Source of the DNA: Rickettsia typhi
GTDB taxonomy: Bacteria; Pseudomonadota; Alphaproteobacteria; Rickettsiales; UBA1997
DNA length: 64,000 bases
NCBI GenBank assembly: GCA_945862535.1
Contig: CAMAYG010000003.1
Location: forward strand, 1 to 64,000
Direction of reading: 5' to 3'
A model generated the notes under the pieces. It worked only from the letters and a program-made list of their open reading frames with translations. It made no database searches and was not told where the DNA came from. This document shows positions 9,034 through 17,886 of the stretch, piece by piece; position 1 is the stretch's first letter, and every line of letters begins with the position of its first letter. A program made the position numbers and the translations under genes.

Positions 9034-9921
9034 TTAGTGAAGATTATTTGGGATATTGTTGCAGATTTTAATAAATTCTTCGGCATCGAGGCTAGATTTA
9101 CCAATTAGCAAGCCGTCGATATTAGTTATTGCTAAAATCTCTTGGCTGTTGCTACTGTTAACCGAACCGCCATAAACCACAGAGAAATCGAGATCTTGAT
9201 TGACTTTCTCTAGGGTTTTTAACCTATTTATTTCTTCGTGAATCAAATTAGCAATTTCGCCAATTTCTAGTGCTGTGGGCAATTTCCCAGAGCCTATTGC
9301 CCAAATTGGCTCGTAAGCAATAATAACTTTTGTTGTTAGATTTTTATTAGCAAAAATGCTATCAATTTGTTTTGCAATAAATTGTCGATGCTGATTATTG
9401 TTTCTTGTTTCGATATTTTCGCCAATACAAACAATAGGAGTCATTTCCTGACTTACCACCGCCTCGAGTTTTTTGGCAACAATATCATCGTCTTCATTGT
9501 GATATTGCCTAACTTCTGAATGACCAATGATAATAAATTCGCAACCAACTTCTTGCAAATTTACCACTGAAATATCGCCAGTAAATGACCCGCTTAATTG
9601 ATAGTGGCAATTTTGCGAACCTAGTCTTAACATTTTCTCTTCGTAGATAATTTTATTAATCGATTCCTCATCTAACTTGCTAATTGAAAGATTTCTTTCC
9701 TGAGATACTCTTTCTACCTCCTCTATTGTTTCGTCGATTATTTCGCTATCGACATAGTCAAGCAATGTTGCCGGAGGGCAGACCACAGTGGTAATTTTTT
9801 TAAAATTATGGCGATTTTCTAGAAAATGACGAAAGAATGAATCGAGCCAAATCTCTGCCGATTCAAAGTTGTGATTCATTTTCCAATTAGCAATTAATAT
9901 GGGTTTTTTGTATTTAATCAT
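9034..9921 (-). CDS. tpiA: triosephosphate isomerase with an internal insertion
   Basis: Interconverts dihydroxyacetone phosphate and glyceraldehyde 3-phosphate. Catalytic residues are present: Lys14 (ANWKMNH), His134 (GHSEVRQYHNE) and Glu204 (AYEPIWAIGSG), plus the phosphate-binding GGSVNSSN near the end. At 295 residues it is about 40 longer than usual. The excess is a charged, helix-like segment at about residues 57-95, between the second strand (PPATLLDYV) and LRLGSQNCH. It overlaps the upstream RNase D remnant by 8 bases. TIM is the only glycolytic enzyme seen here; with ppdK it suggests gluconeogenic or lipid-precursor use. Confidence 0.95.
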   Translation of the reverse strand: MIKYKKPILIANWKMNHNFESAEIWLDSFFRHFLENRHNFKKITTVVCPPATLLDYVDSEIIDETIEEVERVSQERNLSISKLDEESINKIIYEEKMLRLGSQNCHYQLSGSFTGDISVVNLQEVGCEFIIIGHSEVRQYHNEDDDIVAKKLEAVVSQEMTPIVCIGENIETRNNNQHRQFIAKQIDSIFANKNLTTKVIIAYEPIWAIGSGKLPTALEIGEIANLIHEEINRLKTLEKVNQDLDFSVVYGGSVNSSNSQEILAITNIDGLLIGKSSLDAEEFIKICNNIPNNLH

Positions 9922-10138
9922 CGATTACTTTTTTTAAGGATTCGTAAAGAATATTTGCCCACCAACCGTCAAAGCTTTTGTTGATCTTTTCTGGATTATG
10001 AGCAATTAATCGTAATAAATTACCGTTGGCAAGAAAATTTTCGGCAATATTGTGCTGTTCGGCAATTTTTGCAACTACTTTTTGTAATTTTTGCAAAGTT
10101 TTTTCTTTTTGTTGTCGAATTTGTTGGTTTCTAGTCTT
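9914..10138 (-). pseudogene. rnd: C-terminal remnant of ribonuclease D
   Basis: About 60-75 residues resembling the last HRDC-like domain of RNase D, as in LQKVVAKIAEQHNIA, NFLANGNLLRLIAHNP and a final FDGWWANILYESLKKV. The catalytic DEDD exonuclease domain and first HRDC are missing. The frame has no ATG, only a TTG at 10096, and is closed by a stop just above 10138. Upstream the sequence is stop-rich in all frames with no RNase D similarity. The 3' end overlaps tpiA by 8 bases, consistent with a former rnd-tpiA operon that lost its 5' part. A short expressed peptide cannot be excluded. Confidence 0.6.
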
Positions 10139-10672
10139 TTATATTAATAATATCTTGATATTCAACAAAAATATTAAGAATTATGAGGCTGTCTCAACTT
10201 GCAATTATTAACTAAAAATTCTTGCTAAATTAGAAATACAGCCTTGTTTTTAAAAATTTATCACAAAATATTTTATTGCTAAGGTGTTTTAAATACGATA
10301 AATGGCATTGTTTAACTATCTCTAGCTCTAGTTTTTGTGTGTCGAGGCTTTATATTGTTAATTTGAGGTTGTTTTATTTTTGTTTTGTAAAGTAGGGTTT
10401 TGTTAAAAACCTTGTCAAGAAGTTTATTTACACAATTTTGCAATAAAAATCTTTACACTTTAAAAATATTAAAAAAAATCTTAATTCTAAAACATTAGTA
10501 AGAATTTTGGTATTTTTTAATAATATCAAAATTAAATTCGGTTAAATAAGCGATTAATAGTTTATAGAATTTATTGCCTAATTTATTGCTTGGCAGTGGC
10601 CAATGTGGTGGCAATTGTAATCTTATTTAACCATTTTACTCTTTCTTTTGATAAACATAAATAGGAATTTTG
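10139..10672. other. 534-bp intergenic region upstream of dnaA
   Basis: Very AT-rich with no credible coding frame. It holds an inverted repeat pair (AGGCTGT near 10187 and ACAGCCT near 10237); the left copy continues as GAGGCTGTCTCAA, which resembles the ends of some IS elements. No cluster of DnaA boxes (TTATCCACA-like) was found, so an origin is not supported. The dnaA promoter should lie here but no clear -35/-10 pair stands out. Confidence 0.5.
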
Positions 10673-12298
10673 ATGCAAAACAGTAAAGTTAACAACATTA
10701 TTAGCAACAATTCTGGCTTGCAAAATACCGCCAGCCAAGAATCTTTGCTAAAAAACAATTCAGCCGAATCGGTTAAAGAATTATTTTTGAAAGATTTTTT
10801 GGCAACTTGTCAGGAAGAAATTGGTAGCGATGCGGTTGCTAAATGGATAGCCCCGCTCGAAATCTATAATATTAACGAGAGCGAGCTAGTTTTTCTTGCC
10901 AATTCTAAATTTATTCGCGATTGGGTTATTAGAGAATTTATTGAAGTTAGAAGAAAAAAGGGTAATCTTAAAGTAATTGCTCAAAAAATCACTCCGTCGC
11001 TCAAAAAAATATCGGTAATTTATTTGCCAAAAAAACAACGAGCAGATAATGCCAATAATTCAAGTGAAAATTCTAGCGAAAAGGCTGTAAAAGCTAATGA
11101 TGGCTCTCATTCAACAAGAGACAGCAATAAAATTGTTAGCATTTCAAAGCTAGGAAATGTATTTGCTTTTGCCACAGAATTAAATCCCAAATATAATTTT
11201 AAAAATTTTATCACTGCTAAATATAATAAATTAGCGGTTTCAATGGCAAAAATTGCTGCTGGATGTGACGGTCAAGAAAAATTATTCGACGACAACATTC
11301 CGCTTTTCATTCATGGCGGAGTAGGAATGGGTAAAACCCACCTGGCTCAAGCTATTGCTTGGCAGTTGCAACAAAAAAATAGCGAAAAAAGGGTTATCTA
11401 TCTTTCCGCAGAAAAATTTATGTTTCACTTTGTGCAATCTATTCGTGCTAACGACCTCATTTCTTTCAAGGAAAAAATGCGGATGATCGATGTTTTAATA
11501 GTCGACGATCTGCAATTCATTGCCGGAAAACAAAGCACCCAACAAGAATTCATGAATAGCTTCAACTCTTTGGTCGAAGATAATAAGCAGGTAGTGTTGG
11601 TGTGCGATCGCCACCCTAACGATCTCGAAAATATCGATGAAAAATTAAAATCCCGTATTAGTGGCGGTATGGTAATTAATTTCCGCAACCCAGATTACGA
11701 AGATCGTTTACAAATCCTTGTTGCTAAAGCTTTGCAAAATAAGTGCAACCTCGACCATTCTCTATTCGAAATTATTGCCAGCAACTTGCAAGGCAGTATC
11801 AGAGACTTAGAGGGTGTAATTAATAAAATTATTGCCGAGCAGTTAATTTTAAAACAAAAAATCGACAAAGATTCAATTTTCCGTATCTTGCAGGATTATC
11901 AAAAAAGCTATTCGCAACATGGTTTTGCAAATGACTCTTCCGGAAATAATTCTCCTGCAAATAATTCATTTGTGAATTTGTCAAATAAAGGCTCTTCAGG
12001 GGCTAATTTTGTCGATATTAATAATATTAAAAAAATCGTCGCTCAATTTTATAATATTAAAATTGCCGATTTTACCAGCTCTCGCCGTTTAAAACTTCTA
12101 ACATTGCCTCGTCAAATTGCAATTTATTTGGCAAAAGAACTAACTAATCTTAGCTTGGCAGAAATAGGCAGTCATTTTGGCAATAAACACCATGCGACAA
12201 TAATTCACTCATGTAAGGCAATAAAAAAGGTCGTTGCCGAAAATAACGAATTAAAACAACAAGTTTCGTTAATTAGTCGCAGAATTACCAATAATTAA
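10673..12298 (+). CDS. dnaA: chromosomal replication initiator protein DnaA
   Basis: Initiator AAA+ ATPase that melts the origin and loads the helicase. Domain I is near residues 35-118. A low-complexity domain II (Ser/Asn-rich, 120-155) follows. The AAA+ domain has P-loop GGVGMGKTH near 215-223 and Walker B VLIVDDLQF. The C-terminal DNA-binding domain carries the DnaA signature EIGSHFGNKHHATIIHSC. Between the AAA+ lid and domain IV there is an extra Ser/Asn/Gly-rich linker (from SQHGFANDSS to SSGANF, about 30 residues), which is unusual. The start is the ATG at 10673, with AGGA about 8 bases before it, rather than the TTG one codon earlier. Seven bases and a new frame separate it from the next start region. 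Confidence 0.97.
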   Translation: MQNSKVNNIISNNSGLQNTASQESLLKNNSAESVKELFLKDFLATCQEEIGSDAVAKWIAPLEIYNINESELVFLANSKFIRDWVIREFIEVRRKKGNLKVIAQKITPSLKKISVIYLPKKQRADNANNSSENSSEKAVKANDGSHSTRDSNKIVSISKLGNVFAFATELNPKYNFKNFITAKYNKLAVSMAKIAAGCDGQEKLFDDNIPLFIHGGVGMGKTHLAQAIAWQLQQKNSEKRVIYLSAEKFMFHFVQSIRANDLISFKEKMRMIDVLIVDDLQFIAGKQSTQQEFMNSFNSLVEDNKQVVLVCDRHPNDLENIDEKLKSRISGGMVINFRNPDYEDRLQILVAKALQNKCNLDHSLFEIIASNLQGSIRDLEGVINKIIAEQLILKQKIDKDSIFRILQDYQKSYSQHGFANDSSGNNSPANNSFVNLSNKGSSGANFVDINNIKKIVAQFYNIKIADFTSSRRLKLLTLPRQIAIYLAKELTNLSLAEIGSHFGNKHHATIIHSCKAIKKVVAENNELKQQVSLISRRITNN

Positions 12299-12311
12299 TC
12301 GAGTATTGCTA

Positions 12312-13124
12312 ATGTCTTATCATAAAAATTTATTTGTTTTTGATATTGAAACCATTCCAGATGTTGAAGCTGGTAAAAGATTATTGGGTATAGATAGCGA
12401 TAATCCTGCATTTATCAGGCAGAATATGACCGATTACCACCTAGAAATTACCGATGGCAAAAACAGCTTTCTTCGCCAGCCTTTTCATAAGGTTGTGGCG
12501 GTAAGTTGTCTTGAAGCAGAAATTATTAACGAAGGCGGTTTTGAATTTTATAATTTAGTCGATATTCGATCTGCTGGCGATATTCTTAGTTCGGAAGCCG
12601 AGTTAATTAACCGTTTTTTTGGTTATCTAAAAAACAAACAAGCACGATTAGTTAGTTTTGGGGGTAAAAATTTCGACATCCCTGTGTTAAAATATGCCGC
12701 AATGAAACATCGCATCGAAGCAAGATGGTTTTATCGTTCTGGCGATAAATGGAACAATTATCAGCAAAAATATTCTCTTGATTGGCATTGTGACTTAATC
12801 GATGCTTTTTCCGATTTCGGCGCCTCGGCAAAAGTAAAAATGAACGAACTTTGTGCCGCATTTAACCTCCCAGGGAAAATCGATGTCGATGGCTCTAAGG
12901 TTGAAGAAATGTTCGATCGTCAAGAAATTGCCGAAATCAGAAATTATTGCGAAACCGATGTTGTCAATACCTACCTTCTCTATTTGTTGTGGCAACAGCA
13001 TAATGGCACAATCGACATTGCTAGCTTCGATCGTAGCTATAAACAAATCATCGAATTTCTCGAAAAAAATCGCCATCAAAGCCATTGGCAAAAATTTCTT
13101 CATAAAATGTTGCCACAAACCTAA
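12312..13124 (+). CDS. predicted 3'-5' exonuclease, PolB-like (DNA_pol_B_exo2 family)
   Basis: DnaQ-fold exonuclease related to the proofreading domain of family-B DNA polymerases. Exo I is FDIETIP (Asp11, Glu13 from the chosen ATG), Exo II is SFGGKNFDIPVLK, and Exo III is CETDVVNTYLLY. There is no polymerase domain. Its cellular role is not known; related genes occur in many alphaproteobacteria and probably act in DNA repair. The ATG at 12312 is preferred over the TTG at 12306 because it is the better start codon and keeps the conserved N-terminus. It follows dnaA by 13 bases, so they are likely co-transcribed. Confidence 0.85.
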   Translation: MSYHKNLFVFDIETIPDVEAGKRLLGIDSDNPAFIRQNMTDYHLEITDGKNSFLRQPFHKVVAVSCLEAEIINEGGFEFYNLVDIRSAGDILSSEAELINRFFGYLKNKQARLVSFGGKNFDIPVLKYAAMKHRIEARWFYRSGDKWNNYQQKYSLDWHCDLIDAFSDFGASAKVKMNELCAAFNLPGKIDVDGSKVEEMFDRQEIAEIRNYCETDVVNTYLLYLLWQQHNGTIDIASFDRSYKQIIEFLEKNRHQSHWQKFLHKMLPQT

Positions 13125-13267
13125 CATCATCCAAAATTTTAGTGTTTTATTTAATAGTTTTTCGCTTTAGTAAAACATTATTCAAAAAAAGTAAAATATA
13201 TCTTGATTAATAAATTTGACTAAATATTTTTTTGTGAAATTTAACAAATTAATCAAAATAATTATAT

Positions 13268-14482
13268 ATGAAAAAACCCAATATAGGCATTCTTAAAGAG
13301 AAACTTACACAACTTGCCCTTATCAATAAGGAAATTCTACGACTTACCACTGAAAATATTGCAGAAGTCGATTTATTTATACTTAGTGAAAGTTCTGTTG
13401 GCAATAATAAAAGCAATTTTATCAAGGAAAAAGTTGTCAATAAAAATGATTCTTTCTTGCTTGAAGTGCGGTCGTTGGTAGAAAATATCTGCCCCGGAAA
13501 AGAAAGGTCATATTCACAAATTGCAGACAGTAAAAAAACACATCAGACAAAACAAGGGTCAGTAAAAGCGGTTCATGGTATTGCAACAACCAAGAATCAA
13601 GGTCAACCTAAGCAACCTATAGCAACACAAAAATCACAAGCCAAAACAGAAACACAATCTAAAAACGCAGAAAAACACGATTGGAATTCTAATCCAAGAA
13701 ATGGCGATAGTGTTAGTAATCTTTCGAAACAGAGATTTGATAATACACAGAAATTCGGTAAAATTGGTGATCTAGCAAAAAGCACAAAAAAGATTACGGT
13801 TGCGAGCCATTCTAATACATTGTCAAATAAGCTAAGCACTGGAAATTTAGCAAAAACAACAAGCCATTTAAATCCGCTAAAATCTTTAATAGCAACAGCA
13901 AGACCTAATACTGCTAAACCACAAGCCAAACCAAAATATGCCCCTGCGGGAAAGATTGATTTAATGCTAAATCAAAATATTGCTTCGGTTTTAAAAAATT
14001 ACAAAGCTAATTCAGTTGTAGGATCTACAGCGGGCTTAATAAAAACGAATACAAAGCAGATTTCACAAACACAAAAGCAACAAATATCTTCAACAGCAAC
14101 AACAAGGACAGGAACTGTTGTAAATAGCAATGAAGTGTCAATTTTACATCCTTCTCAGAGTGCCAATAAGCAAAAAACTCTTAATGAAGTTTTTGCTAAG
14201 ATTAAGGAGAAAAATAATGGCAATGCAGAACGAAATAAAATAAAAAATCCAAGTTTTATAATAAAAAAAGCAAATATCGATTTGTGCAACAGTCAAAAAC
14301 AACAAGAATCGACTACCAATAAAACACAAAAGATTCTTCAATCTCTAAAATCGTCAGCAGGAATAACAGGCAATGCATCGCCTCAGTTTATCCTCAAAGA
14401 ACAGGGAATAGTTCCTAATAAAGGGTTTATAAAAAATCAGATCGCTCAAATAGTGTTAGAGAAAAGATTGCAAAACCTTTAA
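13268..14482 (+). CDS. unknown Lys/Gln/Asn/Ser-rich, largely disordered protein
   Basis: Not recognised. 404 residues with no signal peptide or membrane segment. A helical N-terminus (residues 1-75, LKEKLTQLALINKEILRLTT) is followed by about 300 residues of basic low-complexity sequence full of Lys, Gln, Thr, Ser and Asn. A short, more ordered C-terminus follows (FILKEQGIVPNKGFIKNQI). The composition is unlike the flanking housekeeping genes dnaA/exonuclease and glmS. A second protein of similar character lies just beyond glmS at 16584, but no alignable segment was found between them. Such proteins in intracellular bacteria are often secreted effectors; that is only a guess here. A 14-bp hairpin follows the gene. 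Confidence 0.6.
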   Translation: MKKPNIGILKEKLTQLALINKEILRLTTENIAEVDLFILSESSVGNNKSNFIKEKVVNKNDSFLLEVRSLVENICPGKERSYSQIADSKKTHQTKQGSVKAVHGIATTKNQGQPKQPIATQKSQAKTETQSKNAEKHDWNSNPRNGDSVSNLSKQRFDNTQKFGKIGDLAKSTKKITVASHSNTLSNKLSTGNLAKTTSHLNPLKSLIATARPNTAKPQAKPKYAPAGKIDLMLNQNIASVLKNYKANSVVGSTAGLIKTNTKQISQTQKQQISSTATTRTGTVVNSNEVSILHPSQSANKQKTLNEVFAKIKEKNNGNAERNKIKNPSFIIKKANIDLCNSQKQQESTTNKTQKILQSLKSSAGITGNASPQFILKEQGIVPNKGFIKNQIAQIVLEKRLQNL

Positions 14483-14511
14483 TAGTAAAGTAAATTTAAC
14501 AAATAATTACA

Positions 14512-14550
14512 AATAATTACTAAAGATAACAATTTACTTTAGTAATTATT
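14512..14550 (+). terminator. 14-bp perfect hairpin after the unknown gene
   Basis: Bases 14512-14525 (AATAATTACTAAAG) pair perfectly with 14537-14550 across an 11-base loop, 30 bases after the stop at 14482. No T-run follows directly, so it may be an mRNA-stabilising hairpin rather than a classical terminator. Confidence 0.45.
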
Positions 14551-14627
14551 GCTCTATATTAAGCGGTTATTTGCTTGGGGGCTGTTTTTTAACATTCCCT
14601 TAAAATATAACTTCTAATTAAATTAAT

Positions 14628-16499
14628 ATGTGCGGTATTGTTGGTGTTGTTGCTAGGCCTAATGCAGATAATTTTAAAGTTATAGATTTTATTATCGAGG
14701 GGTTAAAGCTTCTCGAATATCGCGGATACGATTCCGCTGGCTTGGTGTTGCTCGAATCTTCTGTCGATTCTGGTCTTAATTTTAGTTGTTTTAAGGAATT
14801 AGGCAAAATTGCCAATCTCGAAAAATCTCTGATTGGTCGTTCTAGCATTGCCAATATTGGCATTGGCCATACTCGCTGGGCAACTCATGGCAAGCCAAGC
14901 AAGGAAAATGCTCATCCGCACCACAATCAAGAGGTGGCGGTTGTTCATAATGGAATTATCGAAAATTATCAAAAGATTAAACAGAATCTTATTGCCAAGG
15001 GTGTTGTTTTTAATAGCTCTACCGATAGCGAGGTGGTGCCACATCTCGTTTCTTATCATTTAGAAAAATCTCAAAATTATCAACAGGCAATTAATTCTAC
15101 AATTAGCGAACTCGAAGGCACTTTTGCTTTGGCAATTATTTTTCGCCACGAACCTAGTAAAATTTACCTTGCAAAACAAGGTTCGCCACTAGTTATTGGC
15201 ATTGGTGATGATAAAAATTTTATTGCCTCGGACTATCAGGCAATTGCCAATTACACCAAAAATATTATCGATCTTGAAGATGGTCAATTGGCAACAGTTG
15301 AATCTAATAAGGTAGAAATCTTCGATTTTGATAATAAAAAAATCGACTATCAAGTCCGCAATATCGCAAACTTCGACAATATTAGCGACAAAGGCGAATT
15401 TTCGCATTATATGCTCAAAGAGATTTACGAACAGCCAAGAGTTATTCAGGAAACCCTAGAGGCATATATCGACCTTGATAACTTTGCCATAAATTTGCCA
15501 AAATTTTCTTTCGACCTCTCCGCTGTTGAGAAAATCAATATCGTTGCTTGTGGCACCTCTTATTATGCAGGAATGATTGCAAAACACATAATTGAAAATA
15601 TTGCTAGAATCGATGTTGCTGTAGATGTCGCCTCGGAATATCGCTATAATAACCCTGTTATCGCCACCAATTCACTTAATATTTTCATTTCTCAATCTGG
15701 AGAAACGGCAGATACCTTAGCCAGCCTTAAATATTGCCAAAATTATAGTAATAAAACTTTGGCAATTGTTAATCGCCAAATTAGTGCAATGTCTAATGTT
15801 GCCGATTATTACATTAATACTAAAGCGGGTCCAGAAATTGGTGTTGCTTCAACAAAATGCTATATTGCTCAAATTGTTGTTTTGTCGTTATTGGCAATTG
15901 ATATCGCCCTAGCAAGGCAAAATATTAATATTTCCGAAAGTAAGACTTTAATTAAGCAAATAATAAATAGTCAAGATAAAATTTTACAAATTCTTACCAA
16001 GAAAAATACAAAAATTTTACAAGAAATTGCTTTACAATTAAAAGATGCTAGTAATATTTTATATATTGGTCGAGGAATTAGTGCAATAACCTCACTAGAG
16101 GCTTCTTTAAAAATGCGCGAACTGTCCTATATTAATGCCTATGGCCTAGCCGCAGGAGAGTTAAAACACGGAACAATCGCTTTGATTAGCGATGACTTTC
16201 CGGTTGTGGCAACTATTGTTTACAATAAAGAAAACCATATTCATCAAAAAACAATTTCTAATATCGAGGAAGTTGTTGCCAGAGGTGCTAAGGTTTTTGT
16301 TATTACCGACATCAAGGCAGAGTCATTGGTTAGGCATTTAACAGATAATATTTTTGTTTTACCTGCCATTGAAGGCATTATTGAAGAAGCCTTAGTGCCG
16401 GTTGTTGCTAATCAATTACTCGCCTATTTTACATCTTTAGTATTAGGAAACGATGTTGATAAGCCAAGAAATTTAGCTAAATCGGTAACGGTAGAGTAA
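14628..16499 (+). CDS. glmS: glutamine-fructose-6-phosphate aminotransferase (isomerizing)
   Basis: First step of the amino-sugar pathway to UDP-GlcNAc, feeding peptidoglycan and LPS. Class II glutamine amidotransferase: the catalytic Cys2 follows the initiator Met (MCGIVGV), with GYDSAG, GHTRWATHG and NGIIENY. Two SIS domains follow (VACGTSYYAG and SQSGETADT; later GRGISAITSLEASLKMRELSY). It ends in the usual LAKSVTVE. At 623 residues it is slightly longer than the typical 608. The two unknown low-complexity genes flank it on either side, in the same direction. There is no glmM or glmU nearby, so the pathway is scattered. Confidence 0.97.
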   Translation: MCGIVGVVARPNADNFKVIDFIIEGLKLLEYRGYDSAGLVLLESSVDSGLNFSCFKELGKIANLEKSLIGRSSIANIGIGHTRWATHGKPSKENAHPHHNQEVAVVHNGIIENYQKIKQNLIAKGVVFNSSTDSEVVPHLVSYHLEKSQNYQQAINSTISELEGTFALAIIFRHEPSKIYLAKQGSPLVIGIGDDKNFIASDYQAIANYTKNIIDLEDGQLATVESNKVEIFDFDNKKIDYQVRNIANFDNISDKGEFSHYMLKEIYEQPRVIQETLEAYIDLDNFAINLPKFSFDLSAVEKINIVACGTSYYAGMIAKHIIENIARIDVAVDVASEYRYNNPVIATNSLNIFISQSGETADTLASLKYCQNYSNKTLAIVNRQISAMSNVADYYINTKAGPEIGVASTKCYIAQIVVLSLLAIDIALARQNINISESKTLIKQIINSQDKILQILTKKNTKILQEIALQLKDASNILYIGRGISAITSLEASLKMRELSYINAYGLAAGELKHGTIALISDDFPVVATIVYNKENHIHQKTISNIEEVVARGAKVFVITDIKAESLVRHLTDNIFVLPAIEGIIEEALVPVVANQLLAYFTSLVLGNDVDKPRNLAKSVTVE

Positions 16500-16583
16500 T
16501 TTTACTTTATTTTACTTGTTAATTTTGCTAAATCATTGTGCCTAACATCGATTAACCTTTAAATAATAATTTAATCTATACAT

Positions 16584-17672
16584 ATGAAAAGAACAGAAAA
16601 AGCACTAGAAAAGCAACAAAAGCTTGAAAATAAGGCAAATGTTAACGAAAGTCAAGTTGTTAAAAACCAGCAACAAGAAGAGTTAAAAGAGAGCAAAGAT
16701 GCCTCTTTAATAAAAAAGAACCCCCTTCCTCTTGTTAATGTTTTTGAGCTAAATAAGCAGATTCAGAAGCAAAACTCGGGCTTTGTTCGTGCTCAATCTA
16801 TTCCAGAGCAACAGTCAAATCAACCGGTGCTAATGACTGCAAATCCAAGAAATTTTGACAGGCAAGCCTATATCTCTAGTCAAAATCAACATTCTATCAA
16901 CACGAATTCTGGTAAAATAGAAAGGCAACCATCTGCTCCAGAAAATGCTTCAGGCAATGACGAGTTTAGAGAATTTAGCAAAAGAAGAATTGTTGATAGC
17001 AATCAAATGAGTCAAATTATTACTGCTACCCAAGGAATCAAGCACAACCAAAAATCGAATTCCGATATTACTGAAAGTGAATTTAGTAGAAAGTTCGAAA
17101 CAAACCAAGGAAATCTTAGAATAACTCCAGAAGTTAAGGATCATCTTGATACCATCGAGAGACAAATGTCGCTTATCGAATTAAATTATCGTTTGCCAGA
17201 TAGAATTAGAAATGGTAAAAATTTAAATAACATCCTCGATATAATCGCTATTCCAATAAATTATAAAGGTGTGAAAAAAGAAGTTGGTTGCATTATTGCC
17301 GTGAAGTTTCTTCAATTTGTAATGCAAAACGAGAACGGCTTTGTTAATGAACTACCCCAAGAACATATTTGTCATTATAATCGTTCGATTATCAATAGTG
17401 TTAATCGGGAACTGCAAACCAAATGTATCGAGAATTTATTATTGGCCAATTCAGAAAGTGCAACAAAAAATGATAATAAAACTCCAGCAGAGCTAAATTA
17501 CAAAAATGTAGTAAAAGAAGTTGAGAGGCAAGAAGTAACATCGCCATCATTTTTTCTTAGGCAGAAAGACGAACAAAGTGTTAATAGCGAACAAAACCTT
17601 ACTCCTTACTGCAATGAGGTTATCCAGCCTTCTTGTAAGTCTTCTGTTAATTCTACGAAGCTCCAAAAATAG
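16584..17672 (+). CDS. unknown Gln/Asn/Glu/Lys-rich protein with a central folded segment
   Basis: Not recognised. 362 residues, no signal peptide or membrane helix. Residues 1-175 are charged, Gln/Asn-rich and probably disordered. Residues about 178-290 look folded (NYRLPDRIRNG, ILDIIAIPINYKGVKKEVG, AVKFLQFVMQNENGFV, HICHYNRSII). The last 70 residues are again polar. It starts at the ATG at 16584, 84 bases after glmS. Two hairpins follow its stop and suggest that transcription ends there. Effector or surface-associated roles are possible but nothing in the sequence proves one. Confidence 0.6.
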   Translation: MKRTEKALEKQQKLENKANVNESQVVKNQQQEELKESKDASLIKKNPLPLVNVFELNKQIQKQNSGFVRAQSIPEQQSNQPVLMTANPRNFDRQAYISSQNQHSINTNSGKIERQPSAPENASGNDEFREFSKRRIVDSNQMSQIITATQGIKHNQKSNSDITESEFSRKFETNQGNLRITPEVKDHLDTIERQMSLIELNYRLPDRIRNGKNLNNILDIIAIPINYKGVKKEVGCIIAVKFLQFVMQNENGFVNELPQEHICHYNRSIINSVNRELQTKCIENLLLANSESATKNDNKTPAELNYKNVVKEVERQEVTSPSFFLRQKDEQSVNSEQNLTPYCNEVIQPSCKSSVNSTKLQK

Positions 17673-17692
17673 TTTCTAGACCTTAATCTGGA

Positions 17693-17754
17693 CTAAAACT
17701 TTTTGCAGTTTTAGAAAATATCTTTGGGTGAGTGTTACAATTTGCCCAAAGATA
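17693..17754 (+). terminator. two consecutive hairpins after the unknown gene
   Basis: A 7-bp stem (CTAAAAC 17693-17699 with 17708-17714) is followed by a 10-bp perfect stem (TATCTTTGGG 17719-17728 with 17745-17754). They begin 20 bases after the stop at 17672. The second stem contains a GGG/CCC core, making it the stronger terminator candidate, although the following T-run is weak. Confidence 0.55.
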
Positions 17755-17886
17755 AATGCTTTTATATTTTGTTTTGCTATAATTTAATAAAATTAAGTGG
17801 ACTTTATCTTTTTTTGCTTTATTTTTTGGCTAATATTTGTTGATAATTCAAAAATCATTAATTTGGCAATTTAAAATCCTAACATT

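Noticed and set aside
8997..9104. Longer start for tatD (305 residues)
   Set aside because: It would run 71 bases into tpiA and adds 36 residues without family similarity; the ATG at 8996 gives the normal N-terminus.
10139..10672. Replication origin next to dnaA
   Set aside because: No DnaA-box cluster was found, and in alphaproteobacteria the origin is usually not beside dnaA.
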